From contig OZ240676.1 of assembly GCA_965198895.1 (NCBI GenBank), forward strand, positions 4,402,001 through 4,466,000: a stretch of 64,000 nt of DNA, in the 5' to 3' direction. This document shows, piece by piece, positions 15,784 to 24,990 of this stretch. The stretch is from LMUY01 sp965198895 (lineage in GTDB: Bacteria > Pseudomonadota > Alphaproteobacteria > Acetobacterales > Acetobacteraceae). The notes beneath the pieces were generated by a model, which did not search any database, had not been told where the DNA came from, and worked only from the letters and a program-made list of their open reading frames with translations. Within the stretch, counting starts at the first letter, position 1. The number at the start of each line of letters is the position of its first letter. The position numbers and the translations under genes are program-made.

Positions 15784-16239
15784 ATGCGAGTTTTGGTCAT
15801 GCTGTTACTGCTCGCGGTCAGTCTCTTTGCGGAAGCCGGGCCGGTGCGGGCCCAGGCGACAGCCGATCAGCTCAACAAGCTGTCGCTCGAGGCACTCACC
15901 GCCCCCCCGGCGGGCGGCAGCGGGGGCTACGGGCGTAGGTCGTACCGTCCCGTCCGCAGCTATGCTTCGACGGGCCGGCGGTCCTATGGGCGGAGTTCCC
16001 GCCGGGTCAGCTATCGGAGAAGCCGCTACGGTCGGGGGCACTATGGTGGCTATCGCACCGCGGTCGGTTCGCGGCACCGCCGGGCTGCGCCGTATGTCGC
16101 TTCTCGCTCGTACCGGCGGTCGTACCGCTCATACAGCCACGCCGCGACGTCGCATCGCCAGCGCTCGTATCGCCAAGCCCGGCATCCCCAGGCCCGGCAT
16201 ACCCAGGCCCGGCATCGCCAATACCGCCGCCGCTATTGA
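15784..16239 (+). CDS. Secreted Arg/Tyr/Ser-rich low-complexity protein
   Basis: 151 residues. MRVLVMLLLLAVSLFAEAGPVRA is a signal peptide. A short DQLNKLSLEAL helix follows, then about 100 residues of almost only R, Y, S, G, H and A (for example SYRRSYRSYSHA). The end is a tandem Q-A-R-H-x repeat encoded by 15-bp DNA repeats near 16173..16218. Extreme positive charge outside the membrane suggests binding to envelope polysaccharide or nucleic acid, but no family was recognised. The next gene starts 3 bp after the stop. Confidence 0.72.
   Translation: MRVLVMLLLLAVSLFAEAGPVRAQATADQLNKLSLEALTAPPAGGSGGYGRRSYRPVRSYASTGRRSYGRSSRRVSYRRSRYGRGHYGGYRTAVGSRHRRAAPYVASRSYRRSYRSYSHAATSHRQRSYRQARHPQARHTQARHRQYRRRY
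16173..16218 (+). repeat. 15-bp tandem repeat coding for QARHx
   Basis: Three units of about 15 bp with the core AGGCCCGGCAT (first unit AAGCCCGGCAT) follow one another in frame and encode Q-A-R-H-P/T/R. The copy number could change without breaking the frame. Confidence 0.7.
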
Positions 16240-16242
16240 CGC

Positions 16243-16818
16243 ATGAAGTTCCTGACGGATTTTGCGGACCAAGCGGTGATGCTGCCGCTCGCCGCCGCGA
16301 TCACTCTGGCGCTGGCCCTGTCCGGGTGGTGGCGGGGGTGCGCAGCCTGGGTCGTCGCCGTGGCCGGCGTGCTGGCGACCATCGGCGTGCTCAAGGTCTT
16401 GTTCTTCGCGTGCTTCAACGTGCTGGGCTTCACCGGCATCCATAGCCCGAGCGGCCATACCGCCTCTGCCGCCGTGATCATGGGCGGGGCGCTGGTCCTG
16501 TTCCTACGCGGGCGAGTGCCCCTGGTGGTGCTCGCCCTGATTCCACTCTCGCTCGCGATCCTGTTCGGGATCACCCGTCTGGCGGTCCACGCCCATTCGG
16601 TGCCGGAGGTGATCGTGGGCGGCGGCATCGGGCTCATCGGGGCTGCGACGCTGGCGGTGCTGGCCGGCCCACGCCCCGCCGTGCCTGGCTGGCCGGCCGC
16701 CTTGGCTGCGGCTGGGATCCTGGTCGGCTTGCACGGGTTGCGCCTCGGGGCCGAGTCGGCGTTGCACAGCATGGCGCTGCTCAACTGGCTGCCGCTGCCG
16801 GAAGTGTGCCGCGTCTGA
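16243..16818 (+). CDS. PAP2-like membrane phosphatase
   Basis: 191 residues, four to six hydrophobic helices. HSPSGHTASAA is the second PAP2 motif with its catalytic His, and TRLAVHAHSVPEV corresponds to the third (Arg and His present, with Glu where Asp is usual). The first motif is weak. Proteins of this type remove phosphate from lipid pyrophosphates or lipid phosphates at the membrane. It starts 3 bp after the Arg/Tyr-rich gene, so the two are probably co-transcribed. Confidence 0.78.
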   Translation: MKFLTDFADQAVMLPLAAAITLALALSGWWRGCAAWVVAVAGVLATIGVLKVLFFACFNVLGFTGIHSPSGHTASAAVIMGGALVLFLRGRVPLVVLALIPLSLAILFGITRLAVHAHSVPEVIVGGGIGLIGAATLAVLAGPRPAVPGWPAALAAAGILVGLHGLRLGAESALHSMALLNWLPLPEVCRV

Positions 16819-16923
16819 GCAAGCGGCCTGAAACACTGCGTAATTTGCAAATGCCGCCACGTCCGCTAAGCATCCGCCGTCCGTGCGGCCGGGCGGGGCT
16901 CGGCGGAAAAAGGAGTTGCGGCT

Positions 16924-17364
16924 TTGGCGACAGCACCGGTTATTACGAATGTGACAAGTACAAATGTCCTGGATCCGACCGGGGGCGCCGCTCCATGGAG
17001 TATCGCCACGATCAGCACCTCCACTGTGACAAATCCGACGACGGGCTATTCTGCCAACTTGGAGAGCGTCTTCTTCTACCTGCGCGGCGCGACCGTGGGC
17101 GCGTATGGCGGCTCGATCCAGGCCGACTACGTTGTCGGCGCGAATGGTGCGCTCGCGCCTGTCGACCAGGTGTTCTACCAGCCCAACGGCGCTTTCAGCG
17201 CCACCTATTACGGATCAGAGGCAAATAACCCGTTCTACGCGGCCTCTGGCACGACGCCGGTCAATCCTGGATACGCTTTCACCCAGTATACGTATGCCGC
17301 TGGCGGCACCATCCAGGAGGTTGTGGCCGTAGATGCCTATGGAAAGTCTTACATCGGTACTTAG
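16924..17364 (+). CDS. Hypothetical Thr/Ser/Gly-rich protein
   Basis: 146 residues from TTG 16924, chosen because AAGGAG lies 8 bp upstream. The sequence is rich in Thr, Ser, Ala, Gly, Asn and Tyr, predicted all beta, with no Cys and no signal peptide. It resembles repeat-type or exported beta proteins in composition only. Unknown function; isolated between a phosphatase gene and a convergent sugar cluster. Confidence 0.6.
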   Translation: MATAPVITNVTSTNVLDPTGGAAPWSIATISTSTVTNPTTGYSANLESVFFYLRGATVGAYGGSIQADYVVGANGALAPVDQVFYQPNGAFSATYYGSEANNPFYAASGTTPVNPGYAFTQYTYAAGGTIQEVVAVDAYGKSYIGT

Positions 17365-17430
17365 TCGGGGCACTTAGTCCGGCTGAGCGCGTGAGCAGCG
17401 GAGCGCACGTATTTTGAAGCCGGCCAGCCG

Positions 17431-18426
17431 TTAGTGCTGGTCGATCTTCGTTGACGCGGATCGCCGGCGTTCGCCCCACCACAGCGCGAGACCGACCAGC
17501 CCGACCAACACCTCCCGCACGCGTTTGACTAGCGAGAGCGATAGGCCGACGGCCTCGGGCAGGCCGACGGCGCCTGCGGCCAGGGCAAAACCGGTCTCCT
17601 GCACCACCAGCGCGCCCGGGACCGCAAACCCGGCGCTGCGGGCGGCCATACCGAGCGACTCGACGATCAACGCCTGCAGCGGGGTAATCTCTGCCCCGAT
17701 GGCATGCAGGATCGCCCAGCTCTCCAGAGTGCCCAGCATCCAGGCCAGCAGGTGCAGGACCGAGGCCTGCGCCACCGGGCCGCGCCGGCGGTAGATGGCG
17801 GCGGCCTCGGCATCCATGCCGACCAACGCGCCGGCGGCGGGCCAGCGGGCCGCGATCTGCCGGGCCAGCGCCTCCAGCAGCCGCAGGACGCCGAAGCGCT
17901 GGGCCGCCAGCAAACCGGCCGCTGCGGCTGCAGTCACCAGCGCGGCGCTCAACCATGCCTGCCATCCGCCATGGGGCGAACTCGCGGCCATGGCGGCGAT
18001 GCCGGCCAGCAGGAAGGCCAGTTGGGTCAGGAACTCGAGCGTGACGTCCACCACCACGCTCGCGGCTGCTTGCGCCAGAGTCGGGCGCCCGAGACCGATG
18101 CCGCGCTGGGCCAGCAGTCTCGCCCCCACTATCTCGCCGCCGATCTGTGCGACCGGGAGCAGCGAGTCGATCCCCTCGCGGATGATCCTCAGACGGTAGA
18201 CGTACGACAGGCGCAGGGTTTGGGGCAGCAACCGCCGCCAGCCCCACGCCGACAGGAGCAGTTGCGTGAGGTGCAGCGCCACCAGCGCCGGCAATAGCCA
18301 GAGCACACGCAACGCGTCCGCACCCACGGCCAGAAACCCCGTCCCGGCGGTGACCACGGCCCAGATCGTGAACCCGACCAAGCCACTCGCGAGCACCAGG
18401 TTGAGGGCGCGGCGACGCGCGCTCAG
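17431..18426 (-). CDS. LPG-synthase-type integral membrane protein (HpnL-like), CTG start proposed
   Basis: About 331 residues with six to eight membrane helices. The first is around LVLASGLVGFTIWAVV, and VAQIGGEIVGARLL plus VPGALVVQETGFALAAG are the conserved loop motifs of the lysylphosphatidylglycerol-synthase-type membrane family that also contains HpnL of hopanoid loci. The proposed start is CTG 18426, inside the previous stop (CTGA) and 5 bp after CGGAG, giving MSARRRALNLV; GTG 18396 has no ribosome-binding site. Position after gmd/rmd genes suggests a lipid-linked glycan or lipid transport role, inferred. Confidence 0.85.
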   Translation of the reverse strand: MSARRRALNLVLASGLVGFTIWAVVTAGTGFLAVGADALRVLWLLPALVALHLTQLLLSAWGWRRLLPQTLRLSYVYRLRIIREGIDSLLPVAQIGGEIVGARLLAQRGIGLGRPTLAQAAASVVVDVTLEFLTQLAFLLAGIAAMAASSPHGGWQAWLSAALVTAAAAAGLLAAQRFGVLRLLEALARQIAARWPAAGALVGMDAEAAAIYRRRGPVAQASVLHLLAWMLGTLESWAILHAIGAEITPLQALIVESLGMAARSAGFAVPGALVVQETGFALAAGAVGLPEAVGLSLSLVKRVREVLVGLVGLALWWGERRRSASTKIDQH

Positions 18427-19367
18427 CTTGGCTCCGATCCGACCCGCTCGCGCCAATCGGCCAGCATGTCGGCGAGCGTCTGCGCCCAGGGGATGGCAGG
18501 CGCCCACCCCAATACGGCCCGGGCTTGGGTGGCGTCGCCGGCGGCGGTGGCGATCTCCGACGGGCGCATGCGGGCCGGGTCGGTCCGGATCTCGGCGGTG
18601 ACCCCAGCCACCGCCAGCAACTCGGACAGCACGTCGCCCACGCGCCGGGGCGTTCCCGAGGCGATGTTCAGAATGCTGCCCGATGCAAGCGCGTCCCGCT
18701 GCTGCAGGCAGAGCGCGTACGCACGGCAAACATCGCGCACGTCCAGAAAGTCGCGGAACGGATCGAGCGCGCCCACCTGCAACTCGGGCGTCTGCAACCC
18801 GGCCGCGATCCGGGCCACTTGCCGCGCGAACGCCGCCACGACGAAGCTTGCGGACTGGCCCGGCCCGGTGTGGTTGAAGGGGCGGGCCCGGATGACGTGC
18901 AGGCCGTCCCGGGCCATCGCCCCCAAGGCGAGGTCGGCGGCAGCCTTCGTGGCGCCGTAGGTGTTCATCGGGTTGAGCGCGGCACTCTCGTCCAAGGCCA
19001 CGCCGCGCTTGAACGACTGGCCGTAGGCGTCGGCTGTGGACGCGAACAGCAGCGTGCATCCCGGCACACCGGCCAGGGCGCGGGCGAGGTTGAGCGTCCC
19101 GCCGAGATTGACCCGCCACGCCAGGTCGGGATCGGCCTGGGCGGCGGGTATCGCGGAGATCGCTGCCAAATGGATGCAGGCATCCGGCTGCATGGCGTGC
19201 ACCGCGCTCCGGACGGCGTCGGCATCGGCGACGTCGAAGCTCGATGGCTCGATGGCCGCGTCCGGAAACAGGGTTCGCAACGCTGGCATCAGGTGCCCCC
19301 CCACGAAACCGGCGGCACCGGTCACGAGGATCTTGGTCGGGGTGCGGCGGGGGGGCGCCGCCGCCAT
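18423..19367 (-). CDS. rmd: NAD-dependent sugar epimerase/reductase, probably GDP-4-keto-6-deoxymannose reductase
   Basis: 314 residues from ATG 19367, 2 bp after the gmd stop. Short-chain dehydrogenase fold: ILVTGAAGFVGGHL binds NAD(P), and Y-x3-K appears as TYGATK. The role is inferred from the neighbour: Gmd makes GDP-4-keto-6-deoxymannose and this enzyme would reduce it, most likely to GDP-D-rhamnose. A GDP-fucose-type epimerase-reductase is the alternative. The gene overlaps the next one by CTGA. Confidence 0.85.
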   Translation of the reverse strand: MAAAPPRRTPTKILVTGAAGFVGGHLMPALRTLFPDAAIEPSSFDVADADAVRSAVHAMQPDACIHLAAISAIPAAQADPDLAWRVNLGGTLNLARALAGVPGCTLLFASTADAYGQSFKRGVALDESAALNPMNTYGATKAAADLALGAMARDGLHVIRARPFNHTGPGQSASFVVAAFARQVARIAAGLQTPELQVGALDPFRDFLDVRDVCRAYALCLQQRDALASGSILNIASGTPRRVGDVLSELLAVAGVTAEIRTDPARMRPSEIATAAGDATQARAVLGWAPAIPWAQTLADMLADWRERVGSEPS

Positions 19368-19369
19368 CG

Positions 19370-20353
19370 TCAGGCCGCCATGCGGGCGCGATGCCGGGCC
19401 AGATCCGCTTCCACCATCTCGCCGATCATGGTCTCCAGCGAGGTCGCCGGCACCCAGCCCAGCACCTGCCTGGCCTTGGAGGCGTCGCCCAGCAGCACGT
19501 CCACCTCCGCCGGACGGATCAGGTCCGACCGCGTGGTGACATGGTCCTCCGCCTTGAGGCCGACATGGCCGAACGCAATGCTGCACAGATCGCGGATGGA
19601 GGTGGTGCGCCCCGTCGCGATGACGTAGTCGTCCGCCTTTTCCTGCTGCAACATCAGCCACATGGCCTGCACATAGTCGCGGGCGTGGCCCCAATCGCGG
19701 GTGGCGTTCAGGTTCCCCAGCGACAGGTCCGTGGCGAGCCCCAGCTTGATCCGGGCCACCCCGTCGGTGACCTTGCGGGTGACGAACTCGATGCCCCGCA
19801 GCGGGCTCTCGTGGTTGAACAGGATGCCGCTGCTGGCGTGCAGGCCGAAGCTCTCGCGGTAGTTCACCGTCATCCAGTGGGCGTACAGCTTGGCGGCCGC
19901 ATACGGCGAGCGGGGATAGAACGGCGTGCGCTCGCTCTGCTTCGGCTCCTGGATCAGGCCGTACATCTCGGACGAACTGGCCTGGTAGAACCGTGCTTCC
20001 GGCCGCACCAGGCGCACCGCCTCGAGCACGTTGGCCGCCCCCAGCCCGGTGACGTTGCCGGTCAGCAAGGGCTGCTGCCACGACGCCGCGACGAAGGACT
20101 GCGCCGCAAGGTTGTACACCTCGTCCGGCTTATACACGGTCAGGACGCGGATCAGGCTCGACAGGTCGGTGAGGTTGCCGTCGACGAGTTCCACATCCTT
20201 CAGGATGCCGAGCCAGCGCAGCCGCTCGCCGATCACGTCGGACGAGGCCGAACGGCGCATCAGGCCGACGACCTTGTAGCCCTTGCCCAGCAGGAGCTGG
20301 GACAGGTACGCGCCGTCCTGGCCGGTGACGCCGGTAACGAGTGCAGTTGGCAT
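19370..20353 (-). CDS. gmd: GDP-mannose 4,6-dehydratase
   Basis: 327 residues. Marks are ALVTGVTGQDGAYLSQLLL at the N terminus, YNLAAQSFVAASW, QASSSEMYG, SPYAAAKLYAHW with the catalytic Tyr/Lys, and ILFNHESPLRG. It converts GDP-mannose to GDP-4-keto-6-deoxymannose. With manC upstream and rmd downstream it forms a three-gene minus-strand GDP-deoxyhexose set for surface polysaccharide. Confidence 0.96.
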   Translation of the reverse strand: MPTALVTGVTGQDGAYLSQLLLGKGYKVVGLMRRSASSDVIGERLRWLGILKDVELVDGNLTDLSSLIRVLTVYKPDEVYNLAAQSFVAASWQQPLLTGNVTGLGAANVLEAVRLVRPEARFYQASSSEMYGLIQEPKQSERTPFYPRSPYAAAKLYAHWMTVNYRESFGLHASSGILFNHESPLRGIEFVTRKVTDGVARIKLGLATDLSLGNLNATRDWGHARDYVQAMWLMLQQEKADDYVIATGRTTSIRDLCSIAFGHVGLKAEDHVTTRSDLIRPAEVDVLLGDASKARQVLGWVPATSLETMIGEMVEADLARHRARMAA

Positions 20354-20420
20354 GGTGGTCCCTACGCTAACAAGCGGCCCGATTAGCGCAGGCTGCCCGT
20401 TGAATCCAGCCGCTTCCGGT

Positions 20421-21890
20421 TCAGGTGCGGCCGTAGGTGTCCTCGAAGCGCACGATATCGTCCTCTCCGAGATAGGCGCCGGACTGCACCTCGATCAAGG
20501 TCAGCGGGATGCGGCCCGGGTTCTCCATCCGGTGGACGGTGCCGAGCGGGAGATAGATGCTCTCGTTTTCCCGTACCATCACCACCTCGTCGTCGCGCGT
20601 GACGATGGCGGTGCCGTTCACCACCACCCAGTGCTCGGCCCGGTGGAAGTGCTTTTGCAGGCTGAGCTTGTGACCCGGCGTCACCACGATGCGCTTCACC
20701 TGGAAGCGGTCGCCGTGGATCAGGCTCTCGTAGAACCCCCATGGGCGATAGACCCGGTTATGCGCCACGGCTTCCGGCCGGCCGGCCTTCTTCAAGCGCT
20801 CGACGATTTTCTTCACGTCCTGCGCCCGGTCACGGTGCATCGCGAGCACCGCGTCCTCGGTCACCACCACCACGGCGTCGGTGAGCCCGACGACGGCCGT
20901 CAGGATACCGTCGCTGCGGGCGTAGCAATGGGTCGAGCCCTCCAGCAGCACGTCGCCCACGGCCACGTTGCCGCTGGCATCCTTCTCGCCGAGGTCCCAC
21001 AGCGCGCTCCACGAGCCGACGTCGGACCAGCGCAGGTCGGCGGGTACGACAGCGATGCGGGCGGTGCGCTCGGCGACGGCGTAGTCCAGGCTGATGTCGG
21101 GGGCGCTGGCGAAGGCATCGCTGCGCAAGCGGATGAAGTCCAGGTCCTCGGACGCGCCTTCCAGCGCCCGGCGCACGGCGGCGAGCACATCGGGCGCGTG
21201 GATCTGCAGCTCCTCGATCATGGTCTCGGCGCGGAAGACGAACATGCCGGCATTCCACAGCGCGCCACCGGCGACCAGGGTAGCGGCGGTAGCGGCGTCG
21301 GGCTTCTCGATGAAGCGGGCGACAGCGTGCACGCCGGGTGCCCCCTCCACGTCCGCGCCGACTTCCATGTAGCCGTAGCCGGTCTCGGGCCCGGTCGGCT
21401 TCATGCCGAGGGTGACGATGCGGCCGGCCCGCGCCCCGGCGACCGCCTTGGCCAGCGTGGCGTGCAAGGCGTCCAGATCTTCGATGGCGCTGTCGGCGGC
21501 CATCATCCAGATCACCGCCTGCGGGTCGGTTTGTGCCACCAGCAGGGCCGCGGCGGCCACGGCGGGGGCGGAGTTGCGGCCGACCGGTTCCAGCACGATG
21601 CGGGCGTCGCTGATCCCGGCGTCCCGCAACTGCTCGGCCACCAGGAAGCGGTGTTCGTTGTTGCAGACCACGACGGGGGCCGCGAAGCCGGGTCCGCGCC
21701 CGCGCAGGGCGGTTTCCACGATCATGGAACGGTCGTGGTTCAGCAGGCCCCAGAACTGCTTGGGGAAGCTCTCCCGCGACACCGGCCACAGCCGGCTGCC
21801 GGAGCCACCGGACAGGATCACGGGGACGACAAGGCCGCTATCCGCGGCGACGGTCTCGGACGAGGTCGGGACGGGAGAGATCACGTTCAT
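20421..21890 (-). CDS. manC: Mannose-1-phosphate guanylyltransferase / mannose-6-phosphate isomerase
   Basis: 489 residues, type II bifunctional enzyme. The N-terminal transferase shows VILSGGSGSRLWPVSRE and FIEKPDAATA; the C-terminal cupin isomerase shows PGHKLSLQKHFHRAEHWVVV. It isomerises fructose-6-phosphate to mannose-6-phosphate and makes GDP-mannose from mannose-1-phosphate, which feeds Gmd. Confidence 0.96.
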   Translation of the reverse strand: MNVISPVPTSSETVAADSGLVVPVILSGGSGSRLWPVSRESFPKQFWGLLNHDRSMIVETALRGRGPGFAAPVVVCNNEHRFLVAEQLRDAGISDARIVLEPVGRNSAPAVAAAALLVAQTDPQAVIWMMAADSAIEDLDALHATLAKAVAGARAGRIVTLGMKPTGPETGYGYMEVGADVEGAPGVHAVARFIEKPDAATAATLVAGGALWNAGMFVFRAETMIEELQIHAPDVLAAVRRALEGASEDLDFIRLRSDAFASAPDISLDYAVAERTARIAVVPADLRWSDVGSWSALWDLGEKDASGNVAVGDVLLEGSTHCYARSDGILTAVVGLTDAVVVVTEDAVLAMHRDRAQDVKKIVERLKKAGRPEAVAHNRVYRPWGFYESLIHGDRFQVKRIVVTPGHKLSLQKHFHRAEHWVVVNGTAIVTRDDEVVMVRENESIYLPLGTVHRMENPGRIPLTLIEVQSGAYLGEDDIVRFEDTYGRT

Positions 21891-21974
21891 GGCTGACCGG
21901 ATACGAATTGTTTGACGATCCCCTAACCGCCGCCGCTGGCCTTGTCCACCAGGAACGGGGCCCCGGCCTCGCCG

Positions 21975-22745
21975 TCAGGTCAGCAGCTGGGAGGCCGCGA
22001 CCAATAGCACCGCCGCCAGTAACAACCGCAGAACGAGTTCCGGCACGCGCACCGAGAGCAGGCTGCCCAGGACCACACCCGGCACCGACCCGAGCAGCAG
22101 CGATCCGACCAGGCTGAAATTCACATCCCCGAGGAACCAGTGGCCAAATCCCGCCAGCAATGTCAGTGGCACGGCGTGGGCGATGTCCGAGCCGACCAGA
22201 CGGACGATCGGCGACCGCGGATACAACAGCAGCAGCATCGTCATCCCGAGCGCCCCCGCCCCGACCGAGGTGAGCGTCACCAACGTCCCCAGCACCGCTC
22301 CCGTGACGACGGTCAGGGCGGTGATCTGTGCCGGAAGCAGCCGCTCGATCGGGGCCGCGAGCAGCGCCAGCAGGACTTTGCGCGCCAGCAGCAGGATGGC
22401 GGTGACCAGGAGCACGAGCCCGAGCGTCACCGACAGGAACGCCGACTGGTGGCCGCTACTCGGCCACCGGGTGAGGATAGCCAGTGTCACGATCACGGCG
22501 GGAACACTGCCGGTGGCGAGGCGCCGGGTGATGCGCCAATCCACGCTGCCGTGCTGGCCATGGACCGTGGTGCCGACGACCTTGGTGGTGGCGGCATACA
22601 GCAGGTCGCTGCCCACTGCGGTTGCGGGATGCACCCCGAACAGGAGGATCAGGAGCGGCGTCATGAGCGACCCACCGCCCACGCCGGTCAACCCAACCAG
22701 GCAGCCGACCACCAGTCCTGAGAACACGTGGAGCCAGAACGACAT
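21975..22745 (-). CDS. TauE/SafE family permease
   Basis: 256 residues with about eight membrane helices. SGLVVGCLVGLTGVGGGSLM and TLTSVGAGALG are the two paired repeats of this family. ATG 22745 gives MSFWLHVFSG; the longer frame covers antisense sequence. Members export or import small organosulfur or sulfite anions; substrate here unknown. It is divergent from a 2-hydroxyacid dehydrogenase gene. Confidence 0.9.
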   Translation of the reverse strand: MSFWLHVFSGLVVGCLVGLTGVGGGSLMTPLLILLFGVHPATAVGSDLLYAATTKVVGTTVHGQHGSVDWRITRRLATGSVPAVIVTLAILTRWPSSGHQSAFLSVTLGLVLLVTAILLLARKVLLALLAAPIERLLPAQITALTVVTGAVLGTLVTLTSVGAGALGMTMLLLLYPRSPIVRLVGSDIAHAVPLTLLAGFGHWFLGDVNFSLVGSLLLGSVPGVVLGSLLSVRVPELVLRLLLAAVLLVAASQLLT

Positions 22746-22869
22746 GGAATGCTTCCGATTTGTGATTGCATAGCTGCCGTGACCGCGTTTAGCCCGTCCA
22801 CCGCACTCTCGCCGCGGTGCCAGCCTCGTGGCAAGCTCCGCCCAGCCGTCCGTACCAGGAGACCGCCTG

Positions 22870-23805
22870 ATGAAGATCGCCGTGCTCGATGATTTCCAGG
22901 ATGCCGCCCGCGGGATGGCGGATTGGTCTGCGCTGGACGTGAGCGTCTTCACCGACAACGTCACGGGCGCTGCCTTGGTGGAACGGTTGCGGCCGTTCGA
23001 CGTGGCGGTGTTGATCCGGGAGCGCTCCCGCTTCCCCCGCAGTTTGCTGGAGCAGTTGCCCAACCTGCGGATGATCGCGACCCTCGGCATGCGCAACGCC
23101 GCGATCGATATGGATGCCTGCCGGGAGCGCGGCATCGTCGTGACCGGCACCGAGGGCGGCGGTGCGCCGACCGCCGAGCTTGCGTTCGGGCTGATCCTGG
23201 CGCTCAGCCGCAATATCGTGGCGGAGGACCGCAGCTTGCGCGCGGGTACCTGGCAGACGCGCCACATCGGCAGCGTCGTGCATGGCAAGACGCTGGGGCT
23301 GGTGGGTTTGGGCAAGCTCGGGGCCGAGGTCGCCCGGATGGGCCAGGCGTTCGGCATGGACTGCCTGGCGTGGAGCCCCAACCTCACGCCCGAGCGTGCC
23401 CAGCAGGCGGGCTGCCGTGCTGTGGACAAGGCGACGCTGTTCGGCTCGAGCGACTACATCAGCCTGCACCTGGTGCTCAGCGAACGGAGCCGCGGCATCG
23501 TCGGCGCGGCGGACATCGCGGCGATGCGGCCGACTGCGTGCCTGGTGAACACCAGCCGCGCCGGGTTGCTGGACGAGGTGGCGCTGATCGAGGCCCTCGA
23601 GGCCGGGCGCATCGGTGGCGCGGGACTGGATGTCTTTGCGGAGGAGCCGTTGCCGGCGGGCGCCCCGATCCTGTCGGCGCCGAACACGATCCTGACGCCG
23701 CATCTCGGCTACGCCACACGGGAGAACTACGCGAACTATTTTCCTCAGGTGGTCGAGTGCATCCAGGGCTTGCAGTCCGGCAAGGTCATTCGACCGCTGC
23801 AGTGA
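22870..23805 (+). CDS. D-2-hydroxyacid dehydrogenase family protein
   Basis: 311 residues from ATG 22870. GLVGLGKLGAEVARM is the Rossmann NAD loop. The catalytic Arg lies in NTSRAGLLDEVAL, the Glu in AGLDVFAEEPLP and the His in LTPHLGYAT. It should interconvert a 2-hydroxy acid and a 2-keto acid with NAD(P)H; the substrate cannot be told. Confidence 0.92.
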   Translation: MKIAVLDDFQDAARGMADWSALDVSVFTDNVTGAALVERLRPFDVAVLIRERSRFPRSLLEQLPNLRMIATLGMRNAAIDMDACRERGIVVTGTEGGGAPTAELAFGLILALSRNIVAEDRSLRAGTWQTRHIGSVVHGKTLGLVGLGKLGAEVARMGQAFGMDCLAWSPNLTPERAQQAGCRAVDKATLFGSSDYISLHLVLSERSRGIVGAADIAAMRPTACLVNTSRAGLLDEVALIEALEAGRIGGAGLDVFAEEPLPAGAPILSAPNTILTPHLGYATRENYANYFPQVVECIQGLQSGKVIRPLQ

Positions 23806-23811
23806 GCAGAG

Positions 23812-24474
23812 CTAGGCTACGGCACCGCGGATGCTGCCCGGGTCGATCGCACGCGTGACATACGCGTCCGCTTCGGGTGCGTAGTCCTCCCACAGTGCCC
23901 GCAATGCCGCGATCGGGGCGTCCGCGGCGTCGACCCGTAGATCGACGTAGGCAAAGCTCTGTTCGTACACGACGAGCAGGGCGGCGGACCGCACCGGCTT
24001 CAGTTCGCCGCCCGCCGCGTCTCCGGCCTCCAGCGCCGCCAGCAGCCGTTCCGGCAGGCCGAGATTCGCGTCCGTGGTGAACGCAGCCACCATCGCGCGC
24101 GGGACTGCCGCATCCCGCAGGATGTTGCCGATCGCCACGCAATTCGGCCCGGTCGCGGTGCCGCGTGTGGAGACGATGTGCTCACCATCGAAATGGGCCG
24201 CAATGCCCCGATGGTCGAGCACCGCGAGTTGCCGCCAGCCCGCATCCGGCGTGGACGCTACCAGGGCCGCGATGGTGGCGGCCGGGTCGCAACCGCCCTC
24301 CAGCAGCATCAGCCCGCGTGGGCCAAGCCTCGGATCGGTGCGATGTTGGGTCAGCACCACGCCCAGCCCGGCGCGAGCGTGCACGCAGCGGCTGCCGACG
24401 GCGACGCTCGACGTGGTGATGACGGCGCCCAGCATGCCGGTCCGGGCACAGCGCCCGGCGAGGGAGTAGGTCAT
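23812..24474 (-). CDS. DUF1028 family protein
   Basis: 220 residues with the N-terminal-nucleophile-like layout of DUF1028: TYSLAGRCARTGMLGAV, then SVAVGSRCVHARAGLGVVLTQ, and later GPNCVAIGN. Other members have been linked to amide or peptide breakdown, but no activity is proven here. It converges with the dehydrogenase gene, 6 bp apart. Confidence 0.85.
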   Translation of the reverse strand: MTYSLAGRCARTGMLGAVITTSSVAVGSRCVHARAGLGVVLTQHRTDPRLGPRGLMLLEGGCDPAATIAALVASTPDAGWRQLAVLDHRGIAAHFDGEHIVSTRGTATGPNCVAIGNILRDAAVPRAMVAAFTTDANLGLPERLLAALEAGDAAGGELKPVRSAALLVVYEQSFAYVDLRVDAADAPIAALRALWEDYAPEADAYVTRAIDPGSIRGAVA

Positions 24475-24626
24475 GATCGGGTCCCTGAAAGCCCGCCCAG
24501 GCTAGCCGCCCATGCGCCGGTGTCCACGATCTTCTCCCTGCCCCTGCATCAACGGCAGGCAACCATGACGAATTGGGACGCTTCGCACGGACTATCGCCA
24601 AGCGCCCCTCCGTCGGCTTCGCTCGC

Positions 24627-24652
24627 CACCTCTCCCTGAAGAAGGGAGAGGA
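24627..24652. repeat. Short palindromic repeat in the gap before the DUF1028 gene
   Basis: CTCTCCCTGAAGAAGGGAGAG is a small hairpin of the same type as the other CTCCC/GGGAG elements, preceded by CCCTCCGTCGGCTTCGCTCG. It lies in the 195-bp gap between the DUF1328 and DUF1028 genes, which holds nothing else recognisable. Confidence 0.6.
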
Positions 24653-24669
24653 TGAAAGCTGCCGTCCCG

Positions 24670-24843
24670 CTAAAAGACCGCGTTCACGCCGGCAACGGCG
24701 AGCACGACGAAGATGATGAAGATGGCGATGGCGATGAAGAACAGGATGCGGGCGATCCCGGCGGTGGCGGCTGACAAACCGCTGAAGCCGAAAAAGCCGG
24801 CGATCACCGAGATCACGGCGAAGATAAGGGCATAACGAAGCAT
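24670..24843 (-). CDS. Small membrane protein, DUF1328-like
   Basis: 57 residues from ATG 24843. Two hydrophobic helices (LIFAVISVIAGFFGFSGL and ARILFFIAIAIFIIFVVLAV) match the short DUF1328/YtjA type. Family members are often stress-induced, of unknown function. The longer frame upstream has no protein character. Confidence 0.85.
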   Translation of the reverse strand: MLRYALIFAVISVIAGFFGFSGLSAATAGIARILFFIAIAIFIIFVVLAVAGVNAVF

Positions 24844-24990
24844 GGCGGAGGGCTCCTGTGCGCGGCGTCCATCGCCGTCCGGGCACGAACGCACAACGTT
24901 CATGATCGTTGCCGCTTTCGATCTCTACGGTGCTTGTTGGCCGGGCGACCGCCGCCTAGGTTTCCACCGAGGTTTTGAGGACGTGACCGG

